Made by a program: the position numbers and the translations under genes. A stretch of 59,047 bases of DNA from Bacteroidales bacterium (GTDB lineage Bacteria; Bacteroidota; Bacteroidia; Bacteroidales; UBA7960), in NCBI GenBank assembly GCA_007131245.1, contig SLQX01000016.1, forward strand, positions 1-59,047. Reading direction: 5' to 3'. Shown here piece by piece: positions 28,338 through 37,499 of this stretch. Positions within the stretch are counted from its first letter, which is position 1; each line of letters begins with the position of its first letter. The notes beneath the pieces were generated by a model. That model did no database searches and was not told the DNA's origin. It saw nothing but the letters and a program-made list of their open reading frames with translations.

Positions 28338-31043
28338 TTAAAAATCAAATTTAATTTGCTTTGCGTCCAGGTCATCATCTGCATCTGTATTTTTAATAAC
28401 AGCAGACTTGCCCGATGGTTTATTGTTGTCCTTATTTTGTGTATCTTTTTCATGCTCCCCTTGGGCATTGTCTTCTTCAGGTTTGAGATCGGGCTCAGGA
28501 ACAAGTGGTTCCATCCATTCCACTGTTTCTATTTCGCTACTGGAAAGTCTTTTACCTTTTGCTTTTATGCCTTTAATTGCAATAAATTCATGCACATTGA
28601 TCTCTTCATCTGGTTTTTGTTTTCTGCCACCCGATACAAATTTTACTTTAATCAAAGGCATTTGGGCGGCTGTTATTGTGACAAGTTTGCTATTATCATC
28701 CTCCGGTATAAAAGGTTGAAACTTTTCTGAGAGATCGGGCTGGAAGCGTTTGATATAATAATGGCCACTTGCGACATCCTGGTATACCGCTGTGATAATA
28801 CGCTCAGGATTGTATTTCTCAATAATCAAAGGGTTTTCTTCGAAATGGGCCGACAATTCATAATTCATGGTGCGGTAAGTACCTGAAGAAAACATAGCCA
28901 GAATTTTGTCTTCACCCTTGAAGGCTCCAATATATTTGCCCCTTTTATCCACATTGAGCCTGAGAACATTCTCGTCAAACCACAGATTCAGGGCAGTCAA
29001 TGTAGATATCCCCTGGTCTTTGAGTACAATTTTCCGGACTTTATGTTTGGTTAGCTGGTTACCTGCTGCTCCACGCCCTTTAATGGCAAGCTCACTGAAA
29101 TCCAGATCAAATACCGGCTTCTTCAGCTTGGGCTTGTGTCGCAGGTATATTGTTACAACTTCTGCCTGACCGTTGGGGTTGGCTGTAAAATACAAAACTT
29201 TGGTGCCTTTGGTACCTTTAGTTATGCTGTATTCTTTATCGCGCGTAACTCCTTTTACATAAAACCGTTTCATATAAACAGCTCCCTGCGGACCGTCCTG
29301 GTAAATCATATTATAAATAGTGCGGTCATCATTTTTCTCAAATACCGCAATATGAATAACGTTTTTTCCCACAAAGGACTTGGCCGATACTTTTGTAACC
29401 ACAAAAGTACCATCATCTCTGAATACGATAATATCGTCTATATCTGAACAATCGCAAACAAATTCATCTTTCTTCAGAGAAGTACCGGCAAAACCTTCTT
29501 TTCTATTTACATAAAGTTTCTCATTGGCCACAGCCACCCTGGTTGCTTCAATACTTTCGAAAGAACGGATTTCGGTTTTGCGCTCACGCCCCTTACCATA
29601 TTTCTTTTTGATATTTCTGAAGTACTTGATGGCAAACTCTACCAGGTTATCAAGATTATAATTTACCTGTTCAAGTTTTTCTTCAAGACTATTAATTACC
29701 TCATCTGCCTTAAAAGCATCATACCGGGAAATACGCTTGATACGAATTTCGGTAAGTTTAATGATATCATCGCGGTTTATTTCCCTGTAAAACTGTTTTT
29801 TAAAAGGTTCTAGTCCCTTATCAATGGTATCCAGCACCGACTCCCAGGTTTCGCATTCCTCAATGTCGCGATAGATCCTGTTTTCTATAAAAATCTTTTC
29901 CAGGCTCGAGAAGAGCAGTTGCTCCAGCAGTTCAAACTTTTCTATTTCCAGCTCTTTACGCAGCAAACTCACCGTGTGGTCGGTAGAAATAGTGAGAATC
30001 TCACTTACCCCCAGGAAACGTGGTTTGCTCCCCTCAATTACACAACAGTTAGGAGAAATACTCACCTCACAGTCGGTAAAAGCATACAAAGCATCAATAG
30101 CCTGGTCAGGAGAAATATTTGGCCCGAGAATTACACGGATTTCCACATTCTGTGCTGTATTATCCTCAATTTTTTTGATTTTTATTTTACCCTTCTCATT
30201 GGCGCTGACAATACTGTCAATGAGGTTAACCGTATTGGTAAAATAAGGAATCTCTGTGATGACCAAAGTTTTTTTGTCAAGGATACTTATTTTGGCCCTG
30301 ATACGAACCCTTCCACCGCGCTTTCCATCATTGTATTTTGAGAAGTCGGCCTGCCCACCGGTTATAAAATCGGGATACAAATCCAACTTTTCACCTTTCA
30401 GATAGGCAATGGATGCATTGATAAGCTCAACAAAGTTGTGGGGCAAAATTTTGGAAGCCAAACCTACGGCGATACCTTCCACCCCCTGAGCAAGAAGCAA
30501 GGGAAACTTCACAGGCAGACTTACGGGTTCTTTATTTCTCCCATCATAGGATGTTTTCCATTCGGTAGTTTTGGGATTGAATACCACATCCAGGGCAAAC
30601 TTCGACAAACGTGCCTCAATGTAACGAGGAGCAGCCGAACTGTCGCCGGTAAAAATATTACCCCAGTTACCTTGTGTATCAATCAAAAGGTCCTTTTGCC
30701 CAAGTTGAACAAGTGCATCTCCGATGGCAGCATCGCCATGGGGATGATACTTCATGGTATGACCTATGATATTGGCTACTTTGTTATAGCGTCCGTCATC
30801 CAGCTCTTTCATGGCATGCAAAATCCTCTTTTGCACAGGCTTCAGGCCGTCGCGAATTTCAGGAACTGCACGTTCAAGAATGACATAGGATGCATAATCC
30901 AGGAACCAATCCTGGTACATCCCGGAAATTTTGGTTACCGACTCACCCCCGCTGGGGTCAGAGCCAGGCTGATCCATGTTTCCGGAAGCATCCGGGTCAA
31001 ATTTTTCAGGTTGTTCAGGATTGTTGTTATTGGTATCGTCCAT
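28338..31043 (-). CDS. parC: DNA topoisomerase IV subunit A (ParC)
   Basis: A subunit of the type IIA topoisomerase that decatenates chromosomes. After an acidic N-terminal tail come the winged-helix/tower domain beginning DYASYVILERAVPEIRDGLK, the HPHGDAAIGDALVQLGQ helix and the active-site Tyr in SSAAPRYIEARLS, then a coiled coil and beta-pinwheel blades to about residue 830. The GyrA box (QRRGGKG) is absent, which with the overall form favours ParC over GyrA. At the position matching the quinolone-contact Ser of E. coli the residue is Ala (HPHGDAA). The C-terminal 70 residues are acidic and low complexity. ParE is not in the window. A -7 element sits about 100 bases upstream. Confidence 0.92.
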   Translation of the reverse strand: MDDTNNNNPEQPEKFDPDASGNMDQPGSDPSGGESVTKISGMYQDWFLDYASYVILERAVPEIRDGLKPVQKRILHAMKELDDGRYNKVANIIGHTMKYHPHGDAAIGDALVQLGQKDLLIDTQGNWGNIFTGDSSAAPRYIEARLSKFALDVVFNPKTTEWKTSYDGRNKEPVSLPVKFPLLLAQGVEGIAVGLASKILPHNFVELINASIAYLKGEKLDLYPDFITGGQADFSKYNDGKRGGRVRIRAKISILDKKTLVITEIPYFTNTVNLIDSIVSANEKGKIKIKKIEDNTAQNVEIRVILGPNISPDQAIDALYAFTDCEVSISPNCCVIEGSKPRFLGVSEILTISTDHTVSLLRKELEIEKFELLEQLLFSSLEKIFIENRIYRDIEECETWESVLDTIDKGLEPFKKQFYREINRDDIIKLTEIRIKRISRYDAFKADEVINSLEEKLEQVNYNLDNLVEFAIKYFRNIKKKYGKGRERKTEIRSFESIEATRVAVANEKLYVNRKEGFAGTSLKKDEFVCDCSDIDDIIVFRDDGTFVVTKVSAKSFVGKNVIHIAVFEKNDDRTIYNMIYQDGPQGAVYMKRFYVKGVTRDKEYSITKGTKGTKVLYFTANPNGQAEVVTIYLRHKPKLKKPVFDLDFSELAIKGRGAAGNQLTKHKVRKIVLKDQGISTLTALNLWFDENVLRLNVDKRGKYIGAFKGEDKILAMFSSGTYRTMNYELSAHFEENPLIIEKYNPERIITAVYQDVASGHYYIKRFQPDLSEKFQPFIPEDDNSKLVTITAAQMPLIKVKFVSGGRKQKPDEEINVHEFIAIKGIKAKGKRLSSSEIETVEWMEPLVPEPDLKPEEDNAQGEHEKDTQNKDNNKPSGKSAVIKNTDADDDLDAKQIKFDF

Positions 31044-31323
31044 TGATATTTTCCCGGAAAGTTATTTTGATTGATTAATTTACTGTGTCTTTTATAGATT
31101 AATCTTTGACATCGAAACCATGGCAAAAATCAAACGGTGCAAAGGTAATAATTTAGCAAAAACAATGTAGCACAACATAACCACACAAGCTGGTATTTTC
31201 ATGCTACATCAGTGAACCTCACTTTCTAAAACTCAAAAAAACAACCTCAATAAAAAGCATTAAAAATTATTTGTTGTCTGGTAAAAAAAAATATCTGGAT
31301 TATGGCAATCTGATTTTTCAGTT
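31044..31323. other. Intergenic region between the BatA-like gene and parC
   Basis: 280 A/T-rich bases: the parC leader and its -7 element (31140-31147, minus strand), and the 3' flank of the BatA-like gene. I found no ORF, RNA gene or convincing terminator. Confidence 0.5.
31140..31147 (-). promoter_or_regulatory. -7 promoter element TACCTTTG (parC)
   Basis: Minus-strand TACCTTTG, an exact TAnnTTTG match, about 96 bases upstream of the parC ATG. Confidence 0.45.
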
Positions 31324-33366
31324 CTATTTCCAAAACCTCAGCAAGAGTACCTCTGCAAACAAAAACAATAATCCCATAAAAAGAAAAGCTTTCCAGAGTT
31401 GTCTTCCACCGCGTGCTGTTTCTAACTGCCGCTCAAAGGAAATATCTCCGGTTTGAATTACATGACTCCTGACATTGTCATAACTCCCAATAAAGCTGTT
31501 AATTTCACTGCTAGTGTAACTTTCCAGCAATGACTCCCGCCGGTCATAATTAAAAGAAAGCATTCTTAAAACATGGTCTCCTGATTCCAGGGCATAGTTT
31601 CCCGCATCCCTTATTTGGCCATGAAGAAATAAGCGCGCCAGGTTACCTGTAGTGCGGACTTCAGGAATTACTTCAAGCTCATCACCCGTTATGGCAAACA
31701 ACTTGTCAGCGGGCACGGAAACATCCCTTACCGATACAAGTTCATCCACACCCAGGGTGTAATAGAGGGGGTGGAATGAGGCACTATGTAGAGCAATATT
31801 ATATACCGTTGGCACAAACATAGCATGACGCGGAAAATTGCTAAATTGGTCATTGGCCGGAACCGTTGACAGAAAAACCTGGCCCTGCCCGCTTTGTGCC
31901 GAAACAAAAAATTCATTCCCATTTTGCAACTGCATCAAATACTCTTGTTGTCCACGTGCTTGCTGTTCTAAAATAAAATACTGTTCCACCGAAGGCAAAT
32001 CTATATTTTCAGGGATATGGTCAAAAACACCGGTGTAAATATGGTGCAACTCGTTGATAGCCGTAACGCGCGTGCTTTGAGTATCCAGTTGAGCATAACC
32101 ATTTACATTTAGGCCAGCCAGGAATTCGTTGAAAGAGGTAAAATCCATGTTTTCGGCCGGAAACACAAGCAGGTTTCCCCCATCCTCCACATATCGCTGA
32201 AGCTCCAAAGAGAGTCCGCCACCAATGGCTTCCAACTCATTGAGTATAATCAGGTTTTGGTTAACAAAAGAAGCATAATCAATGGAGCCAACATTCATAT
32301 TGGTGAAAGTAAAAGTTGTATCAGATGCCAGCAGTGCATTTAAAAAACGGTTGGAGCTTTGCTGGTTGATAGCAAGCACCGGGATATTTTCACTCAATTG
32401 AAAACTAAAATAAAAACGGTCATCAAAAGTTACTGGATGATCATTGATTTCAACATATCCCCGCTGTAATGTTTCCCTGTCGAGTGTATAGGTGAGGGCA
32501 ACTTCTGCATAAGCCCCTGGCCTTATGTCAAATGTAGCCACCGAGCGTTGGGCACCATTTACATATAGTCGTACGGGTTGATTTTCAAGCTGCTCATCCG
32601 AATCATTAAAAATCCTTACCTGCAAACTAATGGCTTGTCCGCTCATTCTTACAGGGTTATCTATCCACACAGAATCAATAAACAGGTTAGCAGGCTGTGG
32701 GGAAGAAAAAGGAATAAAATAATACTCAAACGTTGAATCAGGCTGAGTTTGCTCAAAATCTGTCACATTTTTCTGAAAGTCGGAAAGGATAAAAGCGTGT
32801 TTTTGTTCCCGACCAGGTTCTTGCTGAATAATTTCCTGCTGACGCTGAACAACTTCGGAAAGTTTCCTCACCGAGGGGCTAAATGACACCTCATCCAGCA
32901 GTCGCAAGAAGTCATCCCTGCTTACAAACCTCTGATGCCGCCCCTCAAAATCATTGGTTAATAGCTGAAACTGATCTGTGGGGTTGAAAGCTTGCACAAT
33001 CTCCCTGGCGGTCTCCCTGGCCTCGTCAAACAAAGTACCATAGGCCGAGCCGGCCTCCATACTAAAGGAGTTATCAATAAACAAGCTCAGCTTATTACTC
33101 TCGGTAACTTCTTGTCCATCATAGTGAAGCGGGATGTAGGGCCGGGCAAAAGCAAAAACCAACAGTGCAATGGCAAGAATCCGGCTAATAAGAACCAACA
33201 GATGCTTTAGCCTGGCTTGCTTCTGGGTCTCATCGCTCAGACGTTCCAAAAAGCTGATGTTGGAAAAATAAACCTTTTTAAATCTGCGAAAATGAAACAA
33301 ATGGATAATGATGGGTATACTTATAGCAGATAGTGCCAGCAAAAACCAGGGATAAAGGAAGCTCAT
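31324..33366 (-). CDS. BatA-domain / VWA membrane protein
   Basis: Membrane protein with the BatA-type N-terminal double-transmembrane region (MSFLYPWFLLALSAISIPI ... IIHLFHFRRFKKVYFSNISFL, the TIGR02226 pattern), then a von Willebrand A domain with a MIDAS motif DNSFS near residue 99, a long C-terminal extracytoplasmic region and a final transmembrane helix (AFLFMGLLFLFAEVLLL). Length is 680 aa. Related proteins occur in the Bacteroides aerotolerance (bat) cluster, but no other bat gene, MoxR ATPase or DUF58 protein is adjacent here. The function is therefore unclear; protein-protein or metal-dependent adhesion in the periplasm is inferred. A -7 element lies about 50 bases upstream on the same strand. 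Confidence 0.85.
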   Translation of the reverse strand: MSFLYPWFLLALSAISIPIIIHLFHFRRFKKVYFSNISFLERLSDETQKQARLKHLLVLISRILAIALLVFAFARPYIPLHYDGQEVTESNKLSLFIDNSFSMEAGSAYGTLFDEARETAREIVQAFNPTDQFQLLTNDFEGRHQRFVSRDDFLRLLDEVSFSPSVRKLSEVVQRQQEIIQQEPGREQKHAFILSDFQKNVTDFEQTQPDSTFEYYFIPFSSPQPANLFIDSVWIDNPVRMSGQAISLQVRIFNDSDEQLENQPVRLYVNGAQRSVATFDIRPGAYAEVALTYTLDRETLQRGYVEINDHPVTFDDRFYFSFQLSENIPVLAINQQSSNRFLNALLASDTTFTFTNMNVGSIDYASFVNQNLIILNELEAIGGGLSLELQRYVEDGGNLLVFPAENMDFTSFNEFLAGLNVNGYAQLDTQSTRVTAINELHHIYTGVFDHIPENIDLPSVEQYFILEQQARGQQEYLMQLQNGNEFFVSAQSGQGQVFLSTVPANDQFSNFPRHAMFVPTVYNIALHSASFHPLYYTLGVDELVSVRDVSVPADKLFAITGDELEVIPEVRTTGNLARLFLHGQIRDAGNYALESGDHVLRMLSFNYDRRESLLESYTSSEINSFIGSYDNVRSHVIQTGDISFERQLETARGGRQLWKAFLFMGLLFLFAEVLLLRFWK

Positions 33367-33416
33367 TCAAAAAGTTGGATTTAAAGATTCTGTTTTCTTC
33401 TTCTACTTTACTCAAA

Positions 33417-33424
33417 CAAAATTA
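33417..33424 (-). promoter_or_regulatory. -7 promoter element TAATTTTG (BatA-like gene)
   Basis: Minus-strand TAATTTTG, 50 bases before the ATG of the BatA-like gene. Confidence 0.4.
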
Positions 33425-33532
33425 ATCTTTATTATTGAACGTATTCTACTTAAAATGTTTAAGACCTGGTCAAATTGTCTAAAAAACCGTTAACATAAGC
33501 CGACTACAATTATATTCGCTGCATTGCAACTT

Positions 33533-33571
33533 CTGTTTGCAGCAGAGCCCTGGTGAGATTTGCAGAAACAG
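33533..33571. repeat. Imperfect inverted repeat upstream of subtilase promoter element
   Basis: CTGTTTGCA ... TGCAGAAACAG: the arms pair except for two bulged bases. The repeat lies directly upstream of the -7 element at 33578 in the 382-base gap between the divergent BatA-like and subtilase genes. An operator is possible but unproven. Confidence 0.3.
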
Positions 33572-33577
33572 CAACCG

Positions 33578-33585
33578 TATCTTTG
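33578..33585 (+). promoter_or_regulatory. -7 promoter element TATCTTTG (subtilase)
   Basis: TAnnTTTG match; a TTTG at 33559-33562 could be a closely spaced -33 box (15 bases between). It implies a leader of about 155 bases before the ATG at 33749. Confidence 0.4.
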
Positions 33586-33748
33586 CCAATAAACCCATTT
33601 GCCCCGGCACTCAAATTTGATTCGGGTTAATTTTTGTATATTGCGAAAAATTATCAAAACCAAAACCCTGATTTATTCATTTACAACTTACCATTGGGGG
33701 GCTCTGTTTATCGAACTACCAGGCTCCTTTTTATCAATCAATTACATT

Positions 33749-36700
33749 ATGAAGCTTTTAAAAATTACTCTGTTTAATGCATTCATGGCCATTTTTGTTT
33801 TGGCAACCCCCGCATTAAGTCACAACATTATTACCTCCCATTTGCAGGAGCGGATTTCTGAAAGCAAATCCGGTGAGCATATTCGTATCAACATTCGTCT
33901 TGCAGAACAATATGACAGCCAATTACTGGCAACCAAAACAATGGGGGTTACCGATCCCCAGCAGAGAAGAAAAATTGCAAGCGAAACACTAAAATCATTT
34001 AGTAAAGCCAGCCAACAAGATTTACTTACTTTTTTGCAATACCAGCAAAAGAACATGGAGGTGAGTGGTATCAAATCCCATTGGATCATTAATCTCATTA
34101 ATGCCTATGCTACTGCTGAAGTGATAGAAGAAATTGCCCTGCACCCCGATGTGGTAAGGGTAGATTATGATCAATACCGCCAGGTTCTTGATCTGGAGGC
34201 ACCAGCTGCACCCACAGCCAGGGCAGATAAATTGAGTGACGGCATCGGCGATGGCAGTGATATTGAATGGAATGTTAGTCATATCAACGCCCCTGAGGTT
34301 TGGCAGCAGGGGTTTACCGGTGAAGATATCATTGTTGCCGTTTTGGATACAGGTGTAAACGCCCACCAGGATTTATCCGGGCGAATGTGGGAGCATCCGG
34401 ATTACCCCAATCATGGTTACAACTTTGCAGACAACAATTACGATACCTTTGATGGCTCAGGCCATGGAACACACTGTGCAGGTACGGTAGCCGGAAACGG
34501 TACTGCCGGTACCATCACAGGAGTAGCACCAGAGGCAATTATCATGGATTTGAAAGTACTTGACTCCTCGGGGGGTGGTACCGAATCGGGTGTATGGGCG
34601 GCCATAGAGTTTGCAGTAGACTATGGAGCCCATGTGATGAGTTTGTCGTTGGGTTGGCAACACCAATGGGGCCCTGACAGGGCAGCCTGGCGCACAGCCA
34701 TGGAAAATGCCATGAGCGCCGGAGTTATTGCATCCGTTGCAGCAGGAAATGAGGGAGACTGGGGAGGACAGCCCGCTCCAAATAATATCAGAACACCCGG
34801 TGACTGCCCGGCACCCTGGTCACACCCCGACCAAATATCAGAAGGCGGTAATTCAGCTGTGGTAACGGTTGGCTCAACAACCCAAACCGATAATATCTCC
34901 GGGTTTTCAAGCATTGGGCCGGTAACCTGGCAAAATGTTGCCCCTTTCAATGATTATGCTTACAATCCCGGCACAGGACTAATAATTCCTGATGTTGTGG
35001 CTCCCGGCAGCAACATTAACTCACTGGATAATGAATCTGAAGATGGATATACCGTAAAAAGCGGCACATCAATGGCTGCTCCCGCGGTGGCAGGATTAAT
35101 GGCACTGATGTTATCCAAAAACCCTTTTCTTACCCCCGAAGAAATGAGTCAAATCCTGGAGGAATCTGCTGTATCCTTAAGTGAAACCAAAAGTAATACT
35201 TATGGAAGCGGAAGAATTGATGCCCTGGAAGCTATCAATGCAACCAGTTTTTCGGGCTTGATTTACCAAAGCCACATTCTCGACGACAGCCAGGGAAATG
35301 ATGATGGGTACATCAATCCTGGTGAACTAATCAACATTGCTATTACAATGCACAACCCCACGGAGGAAGACATCACAGATGCCACCCTAATAGTAAGTTC
35401 TGACTCTGACTATATTTCATTTACCGACAGCATTGTGCACCTGGGCGATTTTGAGGCCGGAGAGTACAAATTCTTTAACAATGTAGCCACCTTTGAAACA
35501 TCCGAGGTTATTCCGGGGAATCACGAGATTACTTTTAGCCTGGTGTCTTTCTCAACGCACGATGATGATGACATATGGGAAAGCAGCTTTGTGGAAACAG
35601 CACATGCCCCATACCTTTCTATTGAAGAGCTGTCTATCGACGACAGTCAATACGGAAATGACAATGGAATTCTCGACCCGGGTGAAACGGCAAACATTAT
35701 TATAAAATTGAAAAACACCGGACAGCTTGAATCAGACAATGGCACAATAGAGTACAGTACAGAAAGTGAATGGCTTACACTGCTCAGCGATGAGCCCATT
35801 GAGCTACCATTATTGGCTCCCCAGGGCAGTATCGAATTAATTATTCCCGCCACAACCTCCTTGGAAACACCCCTGGAGTCTGCTGAAAGTTTGTTTATAA
35901 CTGCCCAGTCAGGCCTTTACACTTTTGAAGACTACCAGAATGTCATCATTGGTGAAGTTCCTGTATTTTCTGATGGCCCTATTCCTACAACCTTTAATTC
36001 ATCCCCCAACAGCAGCTCACATGCTACTCAACCAGGGCAGTTAACGGTAAACATTCCGAAGGATGCCACTATTACTGGTGTTGACGTAGAGTACAAAATG
36101 ACATCAACCAGCGCTGCATGGATGAGTGAGCAAAGATCGTTTATCAGGTGTGTTTCAGAAGGTGGAACAACCGAACCCCAGGTTTACCAGGGTAGCAACA
36201 ACTCGGGAGGAACCTATACCTATGAACGAACTAACCTTGACATCGCAAACAATGTAACCGGTGGTGGAGATATTGAATTTGAACTTCACGCTTTCCGAAC
36301 ATGGGGTGGCAGCGGCACAAACACTCAATATGCTTATGTTCCCAACAACTCCTGGCGCCTAACCTTACACTATGAACTTCCCGACATAGACATCACTTTC
36401 AAAGTCAGTAACCAAATCAATGAAACGGTTGAAGGTGCCGTGGTAAAAGTCTCTGAAGGTGAACAAAACACAAATGAACAAGGCGAAACAACCTTTACAA
36501 TAATCCCCGGTGGTTACTTCTATTCTGTCATGGCTGATAAACATGTGCCCATCGAAAATCAACATATTCATATTAACCAGGACACCATTGTCGAAGTTTT
36601 GATGGAAAGATTATTTTATGCCAGCTTTAACATCAGTGATCCGGATGGAAGCACCATCGATGAAGCCTTGCTAAAGGTTGAAGGTGAAGTTATTGAAGGT

Positions 36701-37330
36701 CATCAACTGATAGATCTGCGCAACGGAATCTTTGAATATACCATTGAAGCAGAGGGATATGCCCCCTTTGAAAACCAATTTGAAATTAACGATGCTGACC
36801 TGGTTATTGATGTGGAAATGAATCCTTTCTACAAAGTTCATTTTGCTGTTTTTGACCAATGGAGTACTCCGGTTGAAAATGCAACATTTACGATTGAAGA
36901 AAGCACTTACGAGGAAGGAGTCTTTAGCTTTGAGCAAATGCTTGCCGGAACCTATAACTACACAGTCTATGCAGATTACTACCAGGAATACCATGACACT
37001 TTTACAATCATAGACGATGATCTTCAATTAGAAATTTACCTGGATGCAGATGGTACAGATGTAATCCAAGCCGACCCCGATGAGAATATTCGTATTTACC
37101 CTAACCCGGCAAAAGACCAGGTGAATATTGAATTGGACAGGATGGACAACAATTCTTACCAAGTGACTTTGCTTAACCAACTTGGCCAAGCTATAAAAAG
37201 CATTGACTCAGGAAGCAGTCAGAATGCTATAAAACTAGAATTAAATGTATCGAAACTAAATGCCGGAATTTATTTTCTGCGCATTGAAAATCAACATATG
37301 AATTATTCACACAAACTTATTGTGCGGTAA
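33749..37330 (+). CDS. T9SS-secreted subtilisin-like serine protease (S8 family)
   Basis: Secreted endopeptidase. From ATG 33749 (residue 51 of the track ORF) there is a good signal peptide (LFNAFMAIFVLATPALS), then a propeptide, and the S8 catalytic domain: Asp in VAVLDTGVNAHQD near residue 197, His in GSGHGTHCAG near 238, the oxyanion Asn in VAAGNEGD, and Ser in KSGTSMAAPAVAG near 437. After it come two similar beta domains, each opening with a D-S-Q-x-G-N-D acidic loop and PGE (about 510 and 625), a jelly-roll-like domain (about 750-880), three carboxypeptidase-regulatory-like repeats, and a type A T9SS sorting domain (IYPNPAKDQVNI ... YSHKLIVR). The long N-terminal extension in the track is rejected because ATG 33749 starts the signal peptide. 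Monocistronic: it ends in its own hairpin. Confidence 0.95.
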   Translation: MKLLKITLFNAFMAIFVLATPALSHNIITSHLQERISESKSGEHIRINIRLAEQYDSQLLATKTMGVTDPQQRRKIASETLKSFSKASQQDLLTFLQYQQKNMEVSGIKSHWIINLINAYATAEVIEEIALHPDVVRVDYDQYRQVLDLEAPAAPTARADKLSDGIGDGSDIEWNVSHINAPEVWQQGFTGEDIIVAVLDTGVNAHQDLSGRMWEHPDYPNHGYNFADNNYDTFDGSGHGTHCAGTVAGNGTAGTITGVAPEAIIMDLKVLDSSGGGTESGVWAAIEFAVDYGAHVMSLSLGWQHQWGPDRAAWRTAMENAMSAGVIASVAAGNEGDWGGQPAPNNIRTPGDCPAPWSHPDQISEGGNSAVVTVGSTTQTDNISGFSSIGPVTWQNVAPFNDYAYNPGTGLIIPDVVAPGSNINSLDNESEDGYTVKSGTSMAAPAVAGLMALMLSKNPFLTPEEMSQILEESAVSLSETKSNTYGSGRIDALEAINATSFSGLIYQSHILDDSQGNDDGYINPGELINIAITMHNPTEEDITDATLIVSSDSDYISFTDSIVHLGDFEAGEYKFFNNVATFETSEVIPGNHEITFSLVSFSTHDDDDIWESSFVETAHAPYLSIEELSIDDSQYGNDNGILDPGETANIIIKLKNTGQLESDNGTIEYSTESEWLTLLSDEPIELPLLAPQGSIELIIPATTSLETPLESAESLFITAQSGLYTFEDYQNVIIGEVPVFSDGPIPTTFNSSPNSSSHATQPGQLTVNIPKDATITGVDVEYKMTSTSAAWMSEQRSFIRCVSEGGTTEPQVYQGSNNSGGTYTYERTNLDIANNVTGGGDIEFELHAFRTWGGSGTNTQYAYVPNNSWRLTLHYELPDIDITFKVSNQINETVEGAVVKVSEGEQNTNEQGETTFTIIPGGYFYSVMADKHVPIENQHIHINQDTIVEVLMERLFYASFNISDPDGSTIDEALLKVEGEVIEGHQLIDLRNGIFEYTIEAEGYAPFENQFEINDADLVIDVEMNPFYKVHFAVFDQWSTPVENATFTIEESTYEEGVFSFEQMLAGTYNYTVYADYYQEYHDTFTIIDDDLQLEIYLDADGTDVIQADPDENIRIYPNPAKDQVNIELDRMDNNSYQVTLLNQLGQAIKSIDSGSSQNAIKLELNVSKLNAGIYFLRIENQHMNYSHKLIVR

Positions 37331-37371
37331 TTTTATATCTTCGTTAAACTCTGTAAAAGCTACTTTTATTC

Positions 37372-37431
37372 AAAAACAACCTCCATTTCACTGTTTTCTT
37401 TCAAAGGGAAAGCCTAGGGAGGTTGTTTTTT
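37372..37431 (+). terminator. Hairpin terminator after subtilase
   Basis: 13-bp arms AAAAACAACCTCC / GGAGGTTGTTTTT separated by a 33-base loop, ending in a T run, 41 bases after the stop codon. The long loop lowers certainty. Confidence 0.6.
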
Positions 37432-37476
37432 ATCCATCTGCGGCTCTTACAAAGTTTCGGGTAAAAAGTTTAATAC

Positions 37477-37484
37477 TACCTTTG
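37477..37484 (+). promoter_or_regulatory. -7 promoter element TACCTTTG (helicase)
   Basis: TAnnTTTG match with only 15 bases before the GTG start at 37500, implying a leader of roughly 10 bases. Confidence 0.5.
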
Positions 37485-37499
37485 CAAAAAAAATAAACT

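Noticed and set aside
30438-31046. 202-codon ORF antisense to parC
   Set aside because: Shadow of the conserved parC reading frame.
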